Below, one piece after another: positions 45,804-54,080 of a DNA stretch of 64,000 bases. The stretch spans positions 806,001-870,000 of the forward strand of contig NZ_CP028858.1 of NCBI RefSeq assembly GCF_003058365.1, given 5' to 3'. The notes below the pieces were generated by a model, which ran no database searches, was not told the origin of the DNA, and saw nothing but the letters and a program-made list of their open reading frames with translations. Within the stretch, counting starts at the first letter, position 1. The number at the start of each line of letters is the position of its first letter. The position numbers were made by a program, and so were the translations under genes. This stretch comes from Halococcoides cellulosivorans. GTDB taxonomy: Archaea > Halobacteriota > Halobacteria > Halobacteriales > Haloarculaceae.

Positions 45804-47210
45804 TCAGTTCGTGGCGCTGTCCGCAGTGTCGGCCGGGCCGCCCTCTGCCCCGCCGACCTGTTCGGCGACGATCGCGTCGACTTCGTCGAGAAAGGCCCGT
45901 TCGCTGCCCGCAGGAATCGTCGCGCCGGCGGCGATGTCGTGGCCGCCACCCTCGCCGCCGACGTGGGTGGCCGCCCGGTCCATCGCGACGCCGAGGTTCA
46001 GGCCCGCCCGGACGAGTCGCGCGGGTCCGCGCGCCGAGACCTTGCGATCGCCGTCGTCGTCCGCGAACGCGATGATCGGTCGATCCGGCAGTTCCGAGCG
46101 CGCGAGACTGGCCACGATGCCGACGATCGTGGGGCGGACCGCGTCCTCCAGATCGACCCACTGGATCGCGGTCTCGGTCGTCGTCCCCCGATCGAGCATG
46201 AGGTCGACGCCAGCCGAAAGGTTCTCGCGGTGGGTCTCCAGCAACTCGCGAGCGCGATCGAGGACGTCGCCGCGCTCGCCTCGCGCCAGCGCGATCCCCA
46301 CTTCGCTCTCGTCGTACCGGGCGGTCGCGTTGAGCAGTGTCGCGAACTCGGCGGCGTCCCGGAGGGCCGTCCCGTCGGGCTCTCGGGCGAGCGTGTAGGC
46401 CGTCCCGACGAGGTCGTCGATCCGGTCGGCGGGGACGCCGCGCTCGATCGCGGCCTGGAACAGCGCGCTCGCGATCGTCTGGCGGGTCGCCGGCGCACAG
46501 TCGGCCCATCGCTGGTCGGGATCGTCGACGTGAGTGGCCAACCAGGCCGTCACCGTCGCGGGGTCGTCGAGGACGCCCGGAATACTGACGGATGCGCTCG
46601 CGAGCACCTGCGGGAGCGGGCGCGTCTGTCGGCCGAACACGTCGAGATCGGTCGTCCGCTCGATCACGCCGACCGCTTCGCCCTCGTCGACGATCGCCGC
46701 GTTCGCCCCGACGAGTTCGCCGTCGACCAGTTGGCGATCGCCCACTGCGCCGACGACCGCCTGGGCGGCGAGGTCGCGCGCTTCGGACCCGACGAGTGCG
46801 CGTGCCACGAGGTAGACCGCGCCGGCCCCCGACAGGTCGCTCGCGCCGTCGAGGCCGGCGAGCATCGGATTGCAGTGGGCGTCGATCGACGCGTCCGCGA
46901 TCTGGTGGTGATCGGCGACGACGGGCGTCCAGTCCGACTGGGCGGCGATCGCGTCGAGTTGCCCACTGCCGATGTCGGTGAACCAGACCGTCCCGCCGTC
47001 GGCGGCGATCGATTCGATCCGATCGGTCGAGAGGCCGTCGACGACGCGGACGCTGGCCGGAATCTCCGCCCGGTCGAGCGCTTCGGCGGCGATCGCGCCG
47101 GCGGTCAGGCCGTCGGCGTCGTCGTGGGTGACGACGCGCACGTCGGCGGCGTCAGCGAGCGTTCGTGCACAGCGCTCGGCGTGATCGGTCAGGGCCTCGA
47201 CCGGTGCCAT
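45804..47210 (-). CDS. Archaeal RecJ-like DHH-family phosphoesterase/exonuclease
   Basis: A 468-residue single-strand nuclease-type enzyme of the DHH superfamily. Motif I THDDADG (residues 28-34), motif II TDIGS (76-80), motif III VADHHQ (96-101) and a DLSGAGAVY segment supply the two-metal site; a DHHA1-type C-terminal domain ends with GEGGGHDIAAGA (about 423-434). Archaeal RecJ relatives include GAN of the replisome and RecJ-like repair nucleases; which one this is remains open. Start 47210 is preferred over 47237 because a TTTTGA box ends about 22 bases upstream of it. Confidence 0.85.
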   Translation of the reverse strand: MAPVEALTDHAERCARTLADAADVRVVTHDDADGLTAGAIAAEALDRAEIPASVRVVDGLSTDRIESIAADGGTVWFTDIGSGQLDAIAAQSDWTPVVADHHQIADASIDAHCNPMLAGLDGASDLSGAGAVYLVARALVGSEARDLAAQAVVGAVGDRQLVDGELVGANAAIVDEGEAVGVIERTTDLDVFGRQTRPLPQVLASASVSIPGVLDDPATVTAWLATHVDDPDQRWADCAPATRQTIASALFQAAIERGVPADRIDDLVGTAYTLAREPDGTALRDAAEFATLLNATARYDESEVGIALARGERGDVLDRARELLETHRENLSAGVDLMLDRGTTTETAIQWVDLEDAVRPTIVGIVASLARSELPDRPIIAFADDDGDRKVSARGPARLVRAGLNLGVAMDRAATHVGGEGGGHDIAAGATIPAGSERAFLDEVDAIVAEQVGGAEGGPADTADSATN

Positions 47211-47232
47211 CGCTCTGGCCAGGGGTGGGCGC

Positions 47233-47275
47233 GTCAAAACCGTTCGGAACCGCGCTCGCGATCCGAACGGCTTTG
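47233..47275. promoter_or_regulatory. Back-to-back mirrored promoters
   Basis: An 8-bp inverted repeat CCGTTCGG/CCGAACGG (47240-47247/47263-47270) flanks the centre. Reading outward each arm is followed by a T-rich box: GGTTTTGA toward the RecJ-like gene and GGCTTTGG toward the TFB-like gene, each about 22-27 bases from the start codon (47210 and 47299). Each arm occupies the BRE position of its own promoter. Confidence 0.55.
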
Positions 47276-47298
47276 GGCCGACCGCTCGAAGCCAGCGT

Positions 47299-47607
47299 GT
47301 GTACCGCGCCAGCGACCACCGTGCGGCGGCCGACGCCCTGGCGTCGATCGAGGCGGCCGCCGAGGACCTCGATCTGGACGAGGAGACCGCGAGCCGAGCG
47401 GCCGATCTCTATCTCTCACACCGCCCCGACGCCGACCGCTCGAAACCCGCGGTGATCGCCACGAGCCTCTACGTCGCGGGCCGGACGACCGGTGAGACCC
47501 GATCCCAGCAACGGGTTGCCGAGGTGTGTGACGTCTCACGGTTCACCATCCAGCAACGGTATCGAGACATGCTCGCGGCGGCGGGCTTCGAAACACCTGG
47601 CTGGTAG
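47299..47607 (+). CDS. Single cyclin-repeat TFB-like protein
   Basis: A 102-residue protein that matches one cyclin fold of the C-terminal core of transcription factor B: helices rich in Ala/Asp, then KPAVIATSLYVAGRTTGE and the repeat-ending QQRVAEVCDVSRFTIQQRYRDM with its helix-turn-helix. It lacks the N-terminal zinc ribbon, the B-finger and the other cyclin repeat, so it cannot recruit RNA polymerase as TFB does. It could act as a DNA-binding regulator or as a competitor of TFB. GTG start, CTTTGG box 24 bases upstream. Confidence 0.75.
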   Translation: MYRASDHRAAADALASIEAAAEDLDLDEETASRAADLYLSHRPDADRSKPAVIATSLYVAGRTTGETRSQQRVAEVCDVSRFTIQQRYRDMLAAAGFETPGW

Positions 47608-47636
47608 GTGAGTGATTTCGGAAACGCTACGGCGGG

Positions 47637-48113
47637 TTAGCGACCCTCGCGGTCGGGTGTCAACCGCCCCTGGGCGTCGATCTCGCCGCGAACGATGCGC
47701 GTACTCGAAATCGGGTCGCCGTCCTCGGCCGTGACGAAGTCGACGACTTCGACCTCCAGTGGGTCGTGTCCCTCCTCGCGACGGAGTTCGTTGATGCGCC
47801 GCCCGCCCGCTTCTGTGTCGGGCGAGACGACCAGCACGTCGAACCCTGGCTCGGTCGCGACGCCGGTCGGGTCGTCCAACTCGACGATTTCATAGGTCCG
47901 GCCGTGCGCGTCAGCGATCGGTTCGAGTTCGGCCCGGAGATTCCGTTCGCGTGCGTCGTAGGGCCGCACCGGGCGGTCTTCGGCCCGTGTTTCGGGCGCG
48001 AGCGCGTCGCTGGTGAGTCCGACGGTCACGTCGCCCCGTTCGAACGCCCGTTCGAACAGCGCCCGATGGCCGTCGTGGATCGGGTCGAAGGTTCCGCCGA
48101 GCGCGACCTGCAT
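47637..48113 (-). CDS. coaD: Phosphopantetheine adenylyltransferase, archaeal type
   Basis: Transfers AMP from ATP to 4'-phosphopantetheine to give dephospho-CoA, the penultimate step of CoA synthesis. The 158-residue nucleotidyltransferase has GGTFDPIHDGH (residues 6-16) with the HxGH motif and ISSTRI near the C-terminus in place of the bacterial ISSSxxR. ATG at 48113 sits right before the conserved GGTFD strand; a CCTAATCC box lies 20-29 bases upstream on the minus strand. Single gene. Confidence 0.9.
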   Translation of the reverse strand: MQVALGGTFDPIHDGHRALFERAFERGDVTVGLTSDALAPETRAEDRPVRPYDARERNLRAELEPIADAHGRTYEIVELDDPTGVATEPGFDVLVVSPDTEAGGRRINELRREEGHDPLEVEVVDFVTAEDGDPISSTRIVRGEIDAQGRLTPDREGR

Positions 48114-48183
48114 ACACACCGACTCGGGGCCCCCGGATTAGGGACTTGCGGGTCGATTCGAATCATCGATCGCCCACGACCGC

Positions 48184-48645
48184 TCACTCGTCGGGGCCCT
48201 CGACCGAGATGGTGACGCCCTCGTCTTCGGAGGGTTCGAGACCGAGTTCGGCGTCGAGATCACAGAGCGCGTTCAACTGCTGTTGGATGTCGCCCACGAA
48301 CGAGCCCACGAGTTCGGACGGCGCGATGGCGTCGTACTCGTATGGATTGTTGCCAGCGCCGTCGGATTCGCGTTTCTGCCGTGTGAGCACGCCTTCGTCG
48401 GTGAGTTCGGCGGCCGCCTCCCGGACCGTACTCGGATACAGGCCGGTGCCGTCAGCGATCTCCTGGCTCGTCGCAGCGTGATGCTGGCGGAGAAAGATGT
48501 AGATCCGCGCGCGCGTCTCGGTTTCGAGGATCCAGGAGAGCAGGTCGACGACGCGCTCGTCGAACTCCTCGATCGCCCGGTCGGCGCTCTGTTCGAGTTC
48601 ACAATCGTCGTCCCCCGTCGTATCGTCTAAACTGTCCCCGGACAT
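48184..48645 (-). CDS. Winged-helix transcriptional regulator
   Basis: A 153-residue DNA-binding protein with an acidic N-terminus, a winged helix (about residues 35-100: ILETETRARIYIFLRQ, helix-turn-helix SQEIADGTGLYPSTVREAA, wing VLTRQKR) and an acidic C-terminal helix ending ISVEGPDE. The layout is ArsR/TrmB-like but without a sugar-binding domain. Target genes are unknown; the gene stands alone between coaD and gshA. Confidence 0.75.
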   Translation of the reverse strand: MSGDSLDDTTGDDDCELEQSADRAIEEFDERVVDLLSWILETETRARIYIFLRQHHAATSQEIADGTGLYPSTVREAAAELTDEGVLTRQKRESDGAGNNPYEYDAIAPSELVGSFVGDIQQQLNALCDLDAELGLEPSEDEGVTISVEGPDE

Positions 48646-48708
48646 GTGTCCTCGTGACTCGAACACAAGTTCGGCGGTACCAAGAGGGTTTGGGTGTGTG
48701 TCCCTGGC

Positions 48709-49791
48709 TCACACGATCCGCAGCGCCTCACAGAGCGCGTCCATGCCCGCCGAGTCGCGAATCTCGCGCTGTCTGGCCGCGCCGCTCGGGCCTTCGTAGA
48801 CCTCACGCAACCCCTCGACGTCGAGGCGGTCACACTCCCGGTCGACGACGTCACCGATCGCAATGGACGCGCCGGTACAGCCCCGTTCGAGCAACTCGGC
48901 GTCCCGCCCGTAGCGCAGTGCGCGCCACTTGTTCTCGTCGAGCAGTTCCTGACGGCACGCGCCCGCCCCCGCGCCGTCCTCGTAGCGCTCGGCCAGATCG
49001 GTCACGATCGCGTGGGAATACTCCACGAACGCGATCGTGCGCTCGACGTCGTGGTGGGTGTCGGGGACGCGAATCTCGACGGTGCCGTGTTCGCCGTGGG
49101 GGCGGACGTCGAACCAGAGTTCGCCGCGATCGTCGATCGCGTCCGTTTCGAGCAGCGTCTTCTCGTAGTCGAGATACGCCTGGAAGTCCTCGAAGGCGGT
49201 CGGGACGCCCGTGTTCGGCAGGTTCTCGAAGATCTTCGCGCGTGCGGACTGCAGGCCCGTGTCGATCCCACACCAGTACGGCGAGTTCGCAGAGACGGCC
49301 AGCACGATCGGCAGATACCACCGGAGTTCGTTCGCGATCCAGACCGCCTTGTCGGCGTCGTCGACCCCGACGTGGACGTGGACGCCGGCGGTCGTGTTGC
49401 GGTGTTGGGGGTACTGAATCCGGTCGAGTTGTTCTTTGTACCGGGGCTTCTCGGCGTGTTCGAGCTCTTGCCAGTTCGCCGCCGGGTGCAGCCCCGCGGC
49501 GGCGAGGCCGTAGCCGTGGTCGGTGACGTGCTCGGAGAGGTCCTTACGCGTCGATCGGATCGCCTCGGGTGCGCTGTCGATCGACTCGATCAGCGGCGTC
49601 TGCACTTCGAGGACGCATTTGAACAGTTCGTGGTCGATCCGATCGGCGAGGTCACCCTCGGGTGGGTCCTCGTAGACGAGTTCGTCCGATCCCGATGTCG
49701 GGCGGTCGGTCGCGGGATCGACGACGAAAAACTCCTCTTCGACGCCGAGTGTCCCCATCCGGTCGAAAGCGGCGGCAGAACTCGTCTCCAT
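48709..49791 (-). CDS. gshA: Glutamate-cysteine ligase
   Basis: Makes gamma-glutamylcysteine, the main low-molecular-weight thiol of haloarchaea, from glutamate and cysteine with ATP. The 360-residue protein belongs to the GCS2/YbdK-like ligase family: [11 protein letters not shown] near the N-terminus (ATP/metal site), CVLEVQTP, a [18 protein letters not shown] segment with paired histidines, EIRVPDT and NKWRALRYG. The ATG at 49791 is preceded by a GCTTAGG box that overlaps the end of flpA, so it is a separate transcription unit. Confidence 0.92.
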   Translation of the reverse strand: METSSAAAFDRMGTLGVEEEFFVVDPATDRPTSGSDELVYEDPPEGDLADRIDHELFKCVLEVQTPLIESIDSAPEAIRSTRKDLSEHVTDHGYGLAAAGLHPAANWQELEHAEKPRYKEQLDRIQYPQHRNTTAGVHVHVGVDDADKAVWIANELRWYLPIVLAVSANSPYWCGIDTGLQSARAKIFENLPNTGVPTAFEDFQAYLDYEKTLLETDAIDDRGELWFDVRPHGEHGTVEIRVPDTHHDVERTIAFVEYSHAIVTDLAERYEDGAGAGACRQELLDENKWRALRYGRDAELLERGCTGASIAIGDVVDRECDRLDVEGLREVYEGPSGAARQREIRDSAGMDALCEALRIV

Positions 49792-49819
49792 CGAGTGACG
49801 GTGATTGGCCGCCGGTGGG

Positions 49820-49826
49820 CCTAAGC
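49820..49826 (-). promoter_or_regulatory. TATA box of gshA overlapping the flpA stop codon
   Basis: GCTTAGG on the minus strand, ending 28 bases before the gshA ATG. The flpA stop codon TAG (49821-49823) lies within the box. Confidence 0.5.
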
Positions 49827-50465
49827 GTTCTGCTTGTGGCAGTACCGGGGCCGGGCGATCACGCCGAGGTGATCCTCGTGGAACCGGTCCAGCCGCGCCC
49901 GATCGAGGATCTCGTAGCCCTCGCGCAGCGCGTCGAGTTCGGACTCGAACACCGCGTCGGGATCGTCGGTCACGTCGACGCTCCGGGCCTTGATCGCGAG
50001 TGCGAGACGACCGTCTTCGCGGAGGAACTCGCGATTCGCGAGTGCGACGTCCGCCTGATCGCGGGTCGCGACGTCCTGGACGATCGTTTCGACTGGTTCG
50101 ACGACGTGGGCGTACGATTCGGGCTCGCGGGCGTCCGCGAGCAGTGGAAAGAGGCGATCGCGATCGGCGGCGACGGCGACCAGATCCCGCGCGGGCCGGG
50201 GCGCGAACTCGACGGCGTACGTCGGGGCCAGATCGGCGACGTGACTCGCGGTCGTCCCCGCCGCCGCACCGAGATAGAGCACTGGCTCGCCCGCCGTAAT
50301 CGGCAGGTCGAGGCCGACCGCAACCATCGCGGCGAGTTTCGAGCGCCGGGGGTCCCACGCTCGCCACGCGCCGTCGGTCGCCTCCTCGCTGATCGGGGGG
50401 CCACGCGTCGCGAGCGTCTCCTGGCCGTCGATGTCGCGGCGCTCGACGCCCTCGGGCAGGCTCAT
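49821..50465 (-). CDS. flpA: Fibrillarin-like rRNA/tRNA 2'-O-methyltransferase
   Basis: The methyltransferase of the C/D-box ribonucleoprotein that methylates ribose in rRNA and tRNA under guide RNAs. The 214-residue protein has the small archaeal N-terminal domain, [11 protein letters not shown], the SAM motif [17 protein letters not shown], an IVQDVAT turn and a final [12 protein letters not shown] motif as in fibrillarin. Its start codon overlaps the nop5 stop by 4 bases, giving the usual archaeal nop5-flpA operon. The third protein, L7Ae, is not in the window. Confidence 0.94.
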   Translation of the reverse strand: MSLPEGVERRDIDGQETLATRGPPISEEATDGAWRAWDPRRSKLAAMVAVGLDLPITAGEPVLYLGAAAGTTASHVADLAPTYAVEFAPRPARDLVAVAADRDRLFPLLADAREPESYAHVVEPVETIVQDVATRDQADVALANREFLREDGRLALAIKARSVDVTDDPDAVFESELDALREGYEILDRARLDRFHEDHLGVIARPRYCHKQNA

Positions 50466-51289
50466 TGCTCTCCCCCCGTGCGGATCTGTTTGATGCGCTC
50501 GTCGAGGTCGGCCTCCAGTTCCGGGCGGCGATCCCCGCTGTAGTGATCGATCCGCGCGGCGATCGAGAGTTTGCCCGCGAGCGCGCGGGCCGCCGAGCCA
50601 CGCTTCTCGGGGCGGGTGTTCGAGACGGCGTCGTGGGTGAAGATCACGCCGTGTTTCGGCGACGGTGCGGAGCCCCGGAGGTGCGCGAAGAGGGCGTCTT
50701 CGGCCCCGAGGACCTGCACCGTCCCGCTGGGTTTCCGCGCGAGCGTCTTCAAATCGCCCGCGAGCGCGATCAGCCGTGCGGCGAGGATCGGGCCCGCGAG
50801 CGCGGCGAGGTTGGGCGCGACGGACGGCACCGATCTTTCGAGGGCCGATTCGAGGGTGTCGGCCTCTTCGTCCAGATCGACGACTCGCTGGGCCAGTCGC
50901 TGCAACGACTCGGGGGCGTCCTCGCGGGCCGCGATGTCGCGGGCGTACGCCAGGCCAGCCTCGCGTTCGCCGAGTTCCGCGCCGGCCCACTCGCTGACGC
51001 GCTCGGCGAGTTCGTTCGCCGTCCGCCGGCAGTCGTCGAGCGCGCGGACCTGGTGGATGACGCGCTGGTCGTCCGCCTGCTCGCGCTCGCGAACGGCGTC
51101 TCGCGTCGCACCCACCGTCGCCGTGTGGAGTCGATCGTAGTACGCCTCGCGATCCGCAGCGACACCCTGTTCGACGGCGATGGCGGGCCAGTCCCGCGTC
51201 GCGTCGGCCGAGCCCTCGCGAATCGCCCGCCTGACCGCGTCCTCGTCGGAGAGATCGCAGTCCTCGAACCAGCCCGCAGCCTCGGTCAT
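50462..51289 (-). CDS. nop5: Nop5/Nop56-family C/D-box protein
   Basis: The scaffold of the C/D-box guide RNP that joins guide RNA, L7Ae and fibrillarin. The 275-residue protein has an N-terminal fibrillarin-binding part, a coiled coil (about 90-150) and the Nop domain (about 160-260) with [23 protein letters not shown] and [12 protein letters not shown], followed by the [20 protein letters not shown]-like RNA-binding segment. Shorter than eukaryotic Nop56/58 because the KKE tail is missing, as usual in archaea. Confidence 0.93.
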   Translation of the reverse strand: MTEAAGWFEDCDLSDEDAVRRAIREGSADATRDWPAIAVEQGVAADREAYYDRLHTATVGATRDAVREREQADDQRVIHQVRALDDCRRTANELAERVSEWAGAELGEREAGLAYARDIAAREDAPESLQRLAQRVVDLDEEADTLESALERSVPSVAPNLAALAGPILAARLIALAGDLKTLARKPSGTVQVLGAEDALFAHLRGSAPSPKHGVIFTHDAVSNTRPEKRGSAARALAGKLSIAARIDHYSGDRRPELEADLDERIKQIRTGGEQ

Positions 51290-51336
51290 GGTCGAGTCTG
51301 ACGGGCCGCGACCGAAGGCGTTCCGGTCGGGTCCGG

Positions 51337-51654
51337 TCAGGGCGCGCCCGCGAGCACGAACGTCGCGGGCTCGGCACCGACAGCGATCTCGCGGGTCGCG
51401 TCGGGGTCGATCCGGACGGCGTCGCCCGCGCTCATCCCGACCTCCTCGCCCTCGATGGTGACCGTCGCCGTGCCCTCCACGAGCAGATACACTTCTTCTT
51501 GCCCGTCGTCGGCGTGATCGTGGGGCTTGCCCGCCCAGCCCGGATCGGCTTCGAGGAGGGTCACACCCAGGTGCTCGCAGTCCAGCGCGTCCCGCAGGAA
51601 GGTCATGCCGGGGGCCAGTTCCTCGACGTCCTCGACAGCGGCGGTGTCGTACAT
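51337..51654 (-). CDS. Cupin-domain protein
   Basis: A 105-residue single cupin barrel. Motif 1 (KPHDHADDGQEEVYLLVEG) has the H, H and E metal ligands; the second motif (GDAVRIDPDATREI) keeps the Gly-Asp turn and lacks the final His. The metal-binding and catalytic role is therefore uncertain; it may be a small sugar- or ligand-binding protein. A CCATTAGG box lies 25 bases upstream and makes it a single gene. Confidence 0.8.
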   Translation of the reverse strand: MYDTAAVEDVEELAPGMTFLRDALDCEHLGVTLLEADPGWAGKPHDHADDGQEEVYLLVEGTATVTIEGEEVGMSAGDAVRIDPDATREIAVGAEPATFVLAGAP

Positions 51655-51678
51655 CGTCGGCGCTTCGTCCGGAGGTGT

Positions 51679-51686
51679 CCTAATGG
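51679..51686 (-). promoter_or_regulatory. TATA box for the cupin gene
   Basis: CCATTAGG on the minus strand ends 24 bases before the ATG at 51654. Confidence 0.45.
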
Positions 51687-51696
51687 TGGGGGTCGA

Positions 51697-53220
51697 TCAG
51701 GCCTGTCGTAGCCGACGCGTCCACCGCCCGACGGCGAGACGCACGGCCCCCAGCCCGATCGTGCCGAGTGCGACCGCAAGCGCGACCAGCGCCGCAAGTC
51801 CGATCGGGGGCAGCGGTGCGATCACGAACGCGACGACGAAGATCGCCCCCAGCGGGACCATCGTCGCGACGCCGAACAGGGCGAACCGGACGCCGTCGAA
51901 CAGGAACTCGCCCGGCGAGAGGCCCGCGAGCGCGACGGTGACGCCGACGACGTACCAGACGATCCCGACGAGCAAGACGGCCCCGACGAGCGCGGGGATC
52001 GCCTCGGCCCCCGTCCAGAGGACGACGATCGCGTGGGCCGCGAGGCCGACTGCAGGTCCGAGCACCATCGCGGTTGTCGCGGTCGAGCGGACGATCTGCC
52101 CGATCGAGATCGGGTGGGCGCGATCGGCGTCGGGGTCGGCGGCCTGGGCCAGCCAGTTGTAGGTCGTAAAGCCCGAGAGGCCCAACATTGCGCCGACAGA
52201 GAGACCGATCGACGGCGCGCGCCCGGTGATCGTGCCGGCGAGATCGATCAGCGCGACGGTGACGATCGCGAGGATCGCCGCCGAGAACCCGACCTTGCCG
52301 ATCCCACCCGTGCTCCGATGCAGGCTGAGCAGCGTCTTCGTCGCGATCGGGTCACCTAGTCGGGCGTTCCACCGGGCGAACGCGGGGTCGACCGACCGTT
52401 CGGCCCGCCCGCTCGCGGGGTCGAAGGTGAGCGCTGCGGTCGCGTAGACGACCGCGAGCGCGCTCGCCGCGCCCGCGACGCGTGCGGGCGTCAGAGTCTC
52501 GATCGATCCGACGGGGACGACCAGTCGGGGATCGACACCCGCGAGGAGGCCGCCGACCGCGAGCGTCGCCGCGAGTGCGAGTGCGGCCCGGCCCCAGAGC
52601 CCACGACGCGCGAGGCCGATCCCCGCGAGCGTCGTCCCGAGTCCGAGGGCGAACCCGACGAGCAGGCTGACCCACAGCCAGGCGACGCCGAGCGCGATCG
52701 CGAGGGGGCCACCAGCGCCACGTTCGATCGCGGCGATGGCCGGCGTCGCGCCGACCGCCATCGGGAAGAGAAAGAGCATCGCGTAGTAGGCCAGATCCTT
52801 CAGGACGAACGCGCCGAGTAGCTCCCCGTTCGACAGCGGCAGCGTCCGCCCGGCGAAGACGACCAGCGTGATCTCGCCGAGGAGATCCTGAATCGCGTCG
52901 CGGCCGACGAACCCGATCGATCCGGTGTGCAACCCGAAGATCACCGCCAGCGCGCCCAGCCCGCCCACAATGACGTCCGGGTCCGTCCCGGTCTCGACGA
53001 AGAGGAGGCTGCCCGCCGCGACGAGCACCGCGATCACGACCGGGAACGCCGCGAAGCGCCCGCCTGCAAAGAGACGGCGATGCAGTCGATACTCCTCGCG
53101 CCCCATCGCGGCGAGGACGGCCGCCCGGCGCTCACCGAGGATCGTCGCACCGAGACGGTAGGCGAGACCATTGCGGCCGCCCGGGTGATGGTCTGGACGG
53201 TCGCCGGGCTCCGAACTCAC
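51697..53220 (-). CDS. ABC transporter permease
   Basis: A 507-residue membrane protein with about twelve hydrophobic segments, mainly Ala/Gly/Val/Leu/Ile, and no recognisable soluble domain besides a connecting loop near residues 250-285. Its GTG start overlaps the stop of the ATP-binding gene by 4 bases (GTGA), so the two make one exporter. Large one-piece permeases of this ABC-2-like kind are common in haloarchaea; the substrate is unknown. A start further upstream would have to overlap the ATPase by hundreds of bases. Confidence 0.8.
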   Translation of the reverse strand: MSSEPGDRPDHHPGGRNGLAYRLGATILGERRAAVLAAMGREEYRLHRRLFAGGRFAAFPVVIAVLVAAGSLLFVETGTDPDVIVGGLGALAVIFGLHTGSIGFVGRDAIQDLLGEITLVVFAGRTLPLSNGELLGAFVLKDLAYYAMLFLFPMAVGATPAIAAIERGAGGPLAIALGVAWLWVSLLVGFALGLGTTLAGIGLARRGLWGRAALALAATLAVGGLLAGVDPRLVVPVGSIETLTPARVAGAASALAVVYATAALTFDPASGRAERSVDPAFARWNARLGDPIATKTLLSLHRSTGGIGKVGFSAAILAIVTVALIDLAGTITGRAPSIGLSVGAMLGLSGFTTYNWLAQAADPDADRAHPISIGQIVRSTATTAMVLGPAVGLAAHAIVVLWTGAEAIPALVGAVLLVGIVWYVVGVTVALAGLSPGEFLFDGVRFALFGVATMVPLGAIFVVAFVIAPLPPIGLAALVALAVALGTIGLGAVRLAVGRWTRRLRQA

Positions 53221-53933
53221 GCGCGTTCGCCTCCCACGTGATCGGTGAACACGTCGATCAACCGCTCGTCGATCGCGTCGGGCCGAACGGTCGTCACCAA
53301 CTCGCCGTCGTGGACGATGCCCACCCGGGTACACCGCTCGGCGGCGACAGAGACGTCGTGCGTCGAGAGGAGAATGGTGTTCCCGTCGGCCCGATACTCG
53401 GAGAGAAACGCCTTCACGGTCTCCTGGACGATCGGGTCGAGATTCGCCAGCGGTTCGTCGATGAACACGACCTCGGGTTCGTGCAGAAAGGCCGCGGCGA
53501 TCATCACCTTCTGTTTTTGCCCACGTGAGAGGTCGGTCGAGAGCGTGTCGATGTGCCCGCCCAGATCGAGGCGGTCGGCCCACTCACGGGTCGCCCGTTC
53601 GACCGCGTCGTCGGACATTGCTCGCACCGCGCCGACGAACTGGAAGTACTCCCGTGGGGTGAGGAAACTCGGCGGACTCGACCGTTCGGGGAGGATGCCG
53701 ACCAGTTCGCGAACGCCGACGGGGTCGGTGACGGGATCGGTCCCGAGCACGCGCACCGTCCCGTCGTCGGGCGTGATCTGTCCGGTGAGAATCGACATCG
53801 TGGTTGTCTTGCCCGCGCCGTTGGGGCCGAGGAGTCCAAACAACTCGCCCGCCTCGATCGACAGTGTGAGGCCGTCGAGCGCCCGGATCGACCCGTAGGC
53901 CTTGTGGACGCCGTCGCATTCGATCGCCGCCAT
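53217..53933 (-). CDS. ABC transporter ATP-binding protein
   Basis: A 238-residue nucleotide-binding domain with Walker A GPNGAGKTTT (about residues 35-44), a Q-loop region GILPERSSPP, the ABC signature LSRGQKQKV (about 136-144), Walker B VVFIDEPLANLDP and a switch His in STHD. Most similar in pattern to the ABC-2 type exporters with a CcmA-like ATPase. The gene begins with a GCTTAGG box 25 bases upstream and is followed by the permease. Confidence 0.93.
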   Translation of the reverse strand: MAAIECDGVHKAYGSIRALDGLTLSIEAGELFGLLGPNGAGKTTTMSILTGQITPDDGTVRVLGTDPVTDPVGVRELVGILPERSSPPSFLTPREYFQFVGAVRAMSDDAVERATREWADRLDLGGHIDTLSTDLSRGQKQKVMIAAAFLHEPEVVFIDEPLANLDPIVQETVKAFLSEYRADGNTILLSTHDVSVAAERCTRVGIVHDGELVTTVRPDAIDERLIDVFTDHVGGERA

Positions 53934-53957
53934 TGGTCGATGGTGGGGCCGATCGGG

Positions 53958-53964
53958 CCTAAGC
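53958..53964 (-). promoter_or_regulatory. TATA box for the ABC exporter operon
   Basis: GCTTAGG on the minus strand, ending 24 bases before the ATG at 53933. The same heptamer serves gshA. Confidence 0.5.
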
Positions 53965-54080
53965 GTGCCGGCGGTCTCGTGATCGGGAGGTAACGGACGG
54001 TGACGAGAGGGTCGTGTGAACGGGTCGCTATCTGCGTCCGCGCTCGCAACGTTTTTGGGCCGGAGGATCCGACCGGCGAC

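Noticed and set aside
48134-48175. T-arm-like GATTCGAATC between coaD and the regulator
   Set aside because: The flanking bases do not form a T stem of five pairs or an acceptor stem, so it is not a tRNA.
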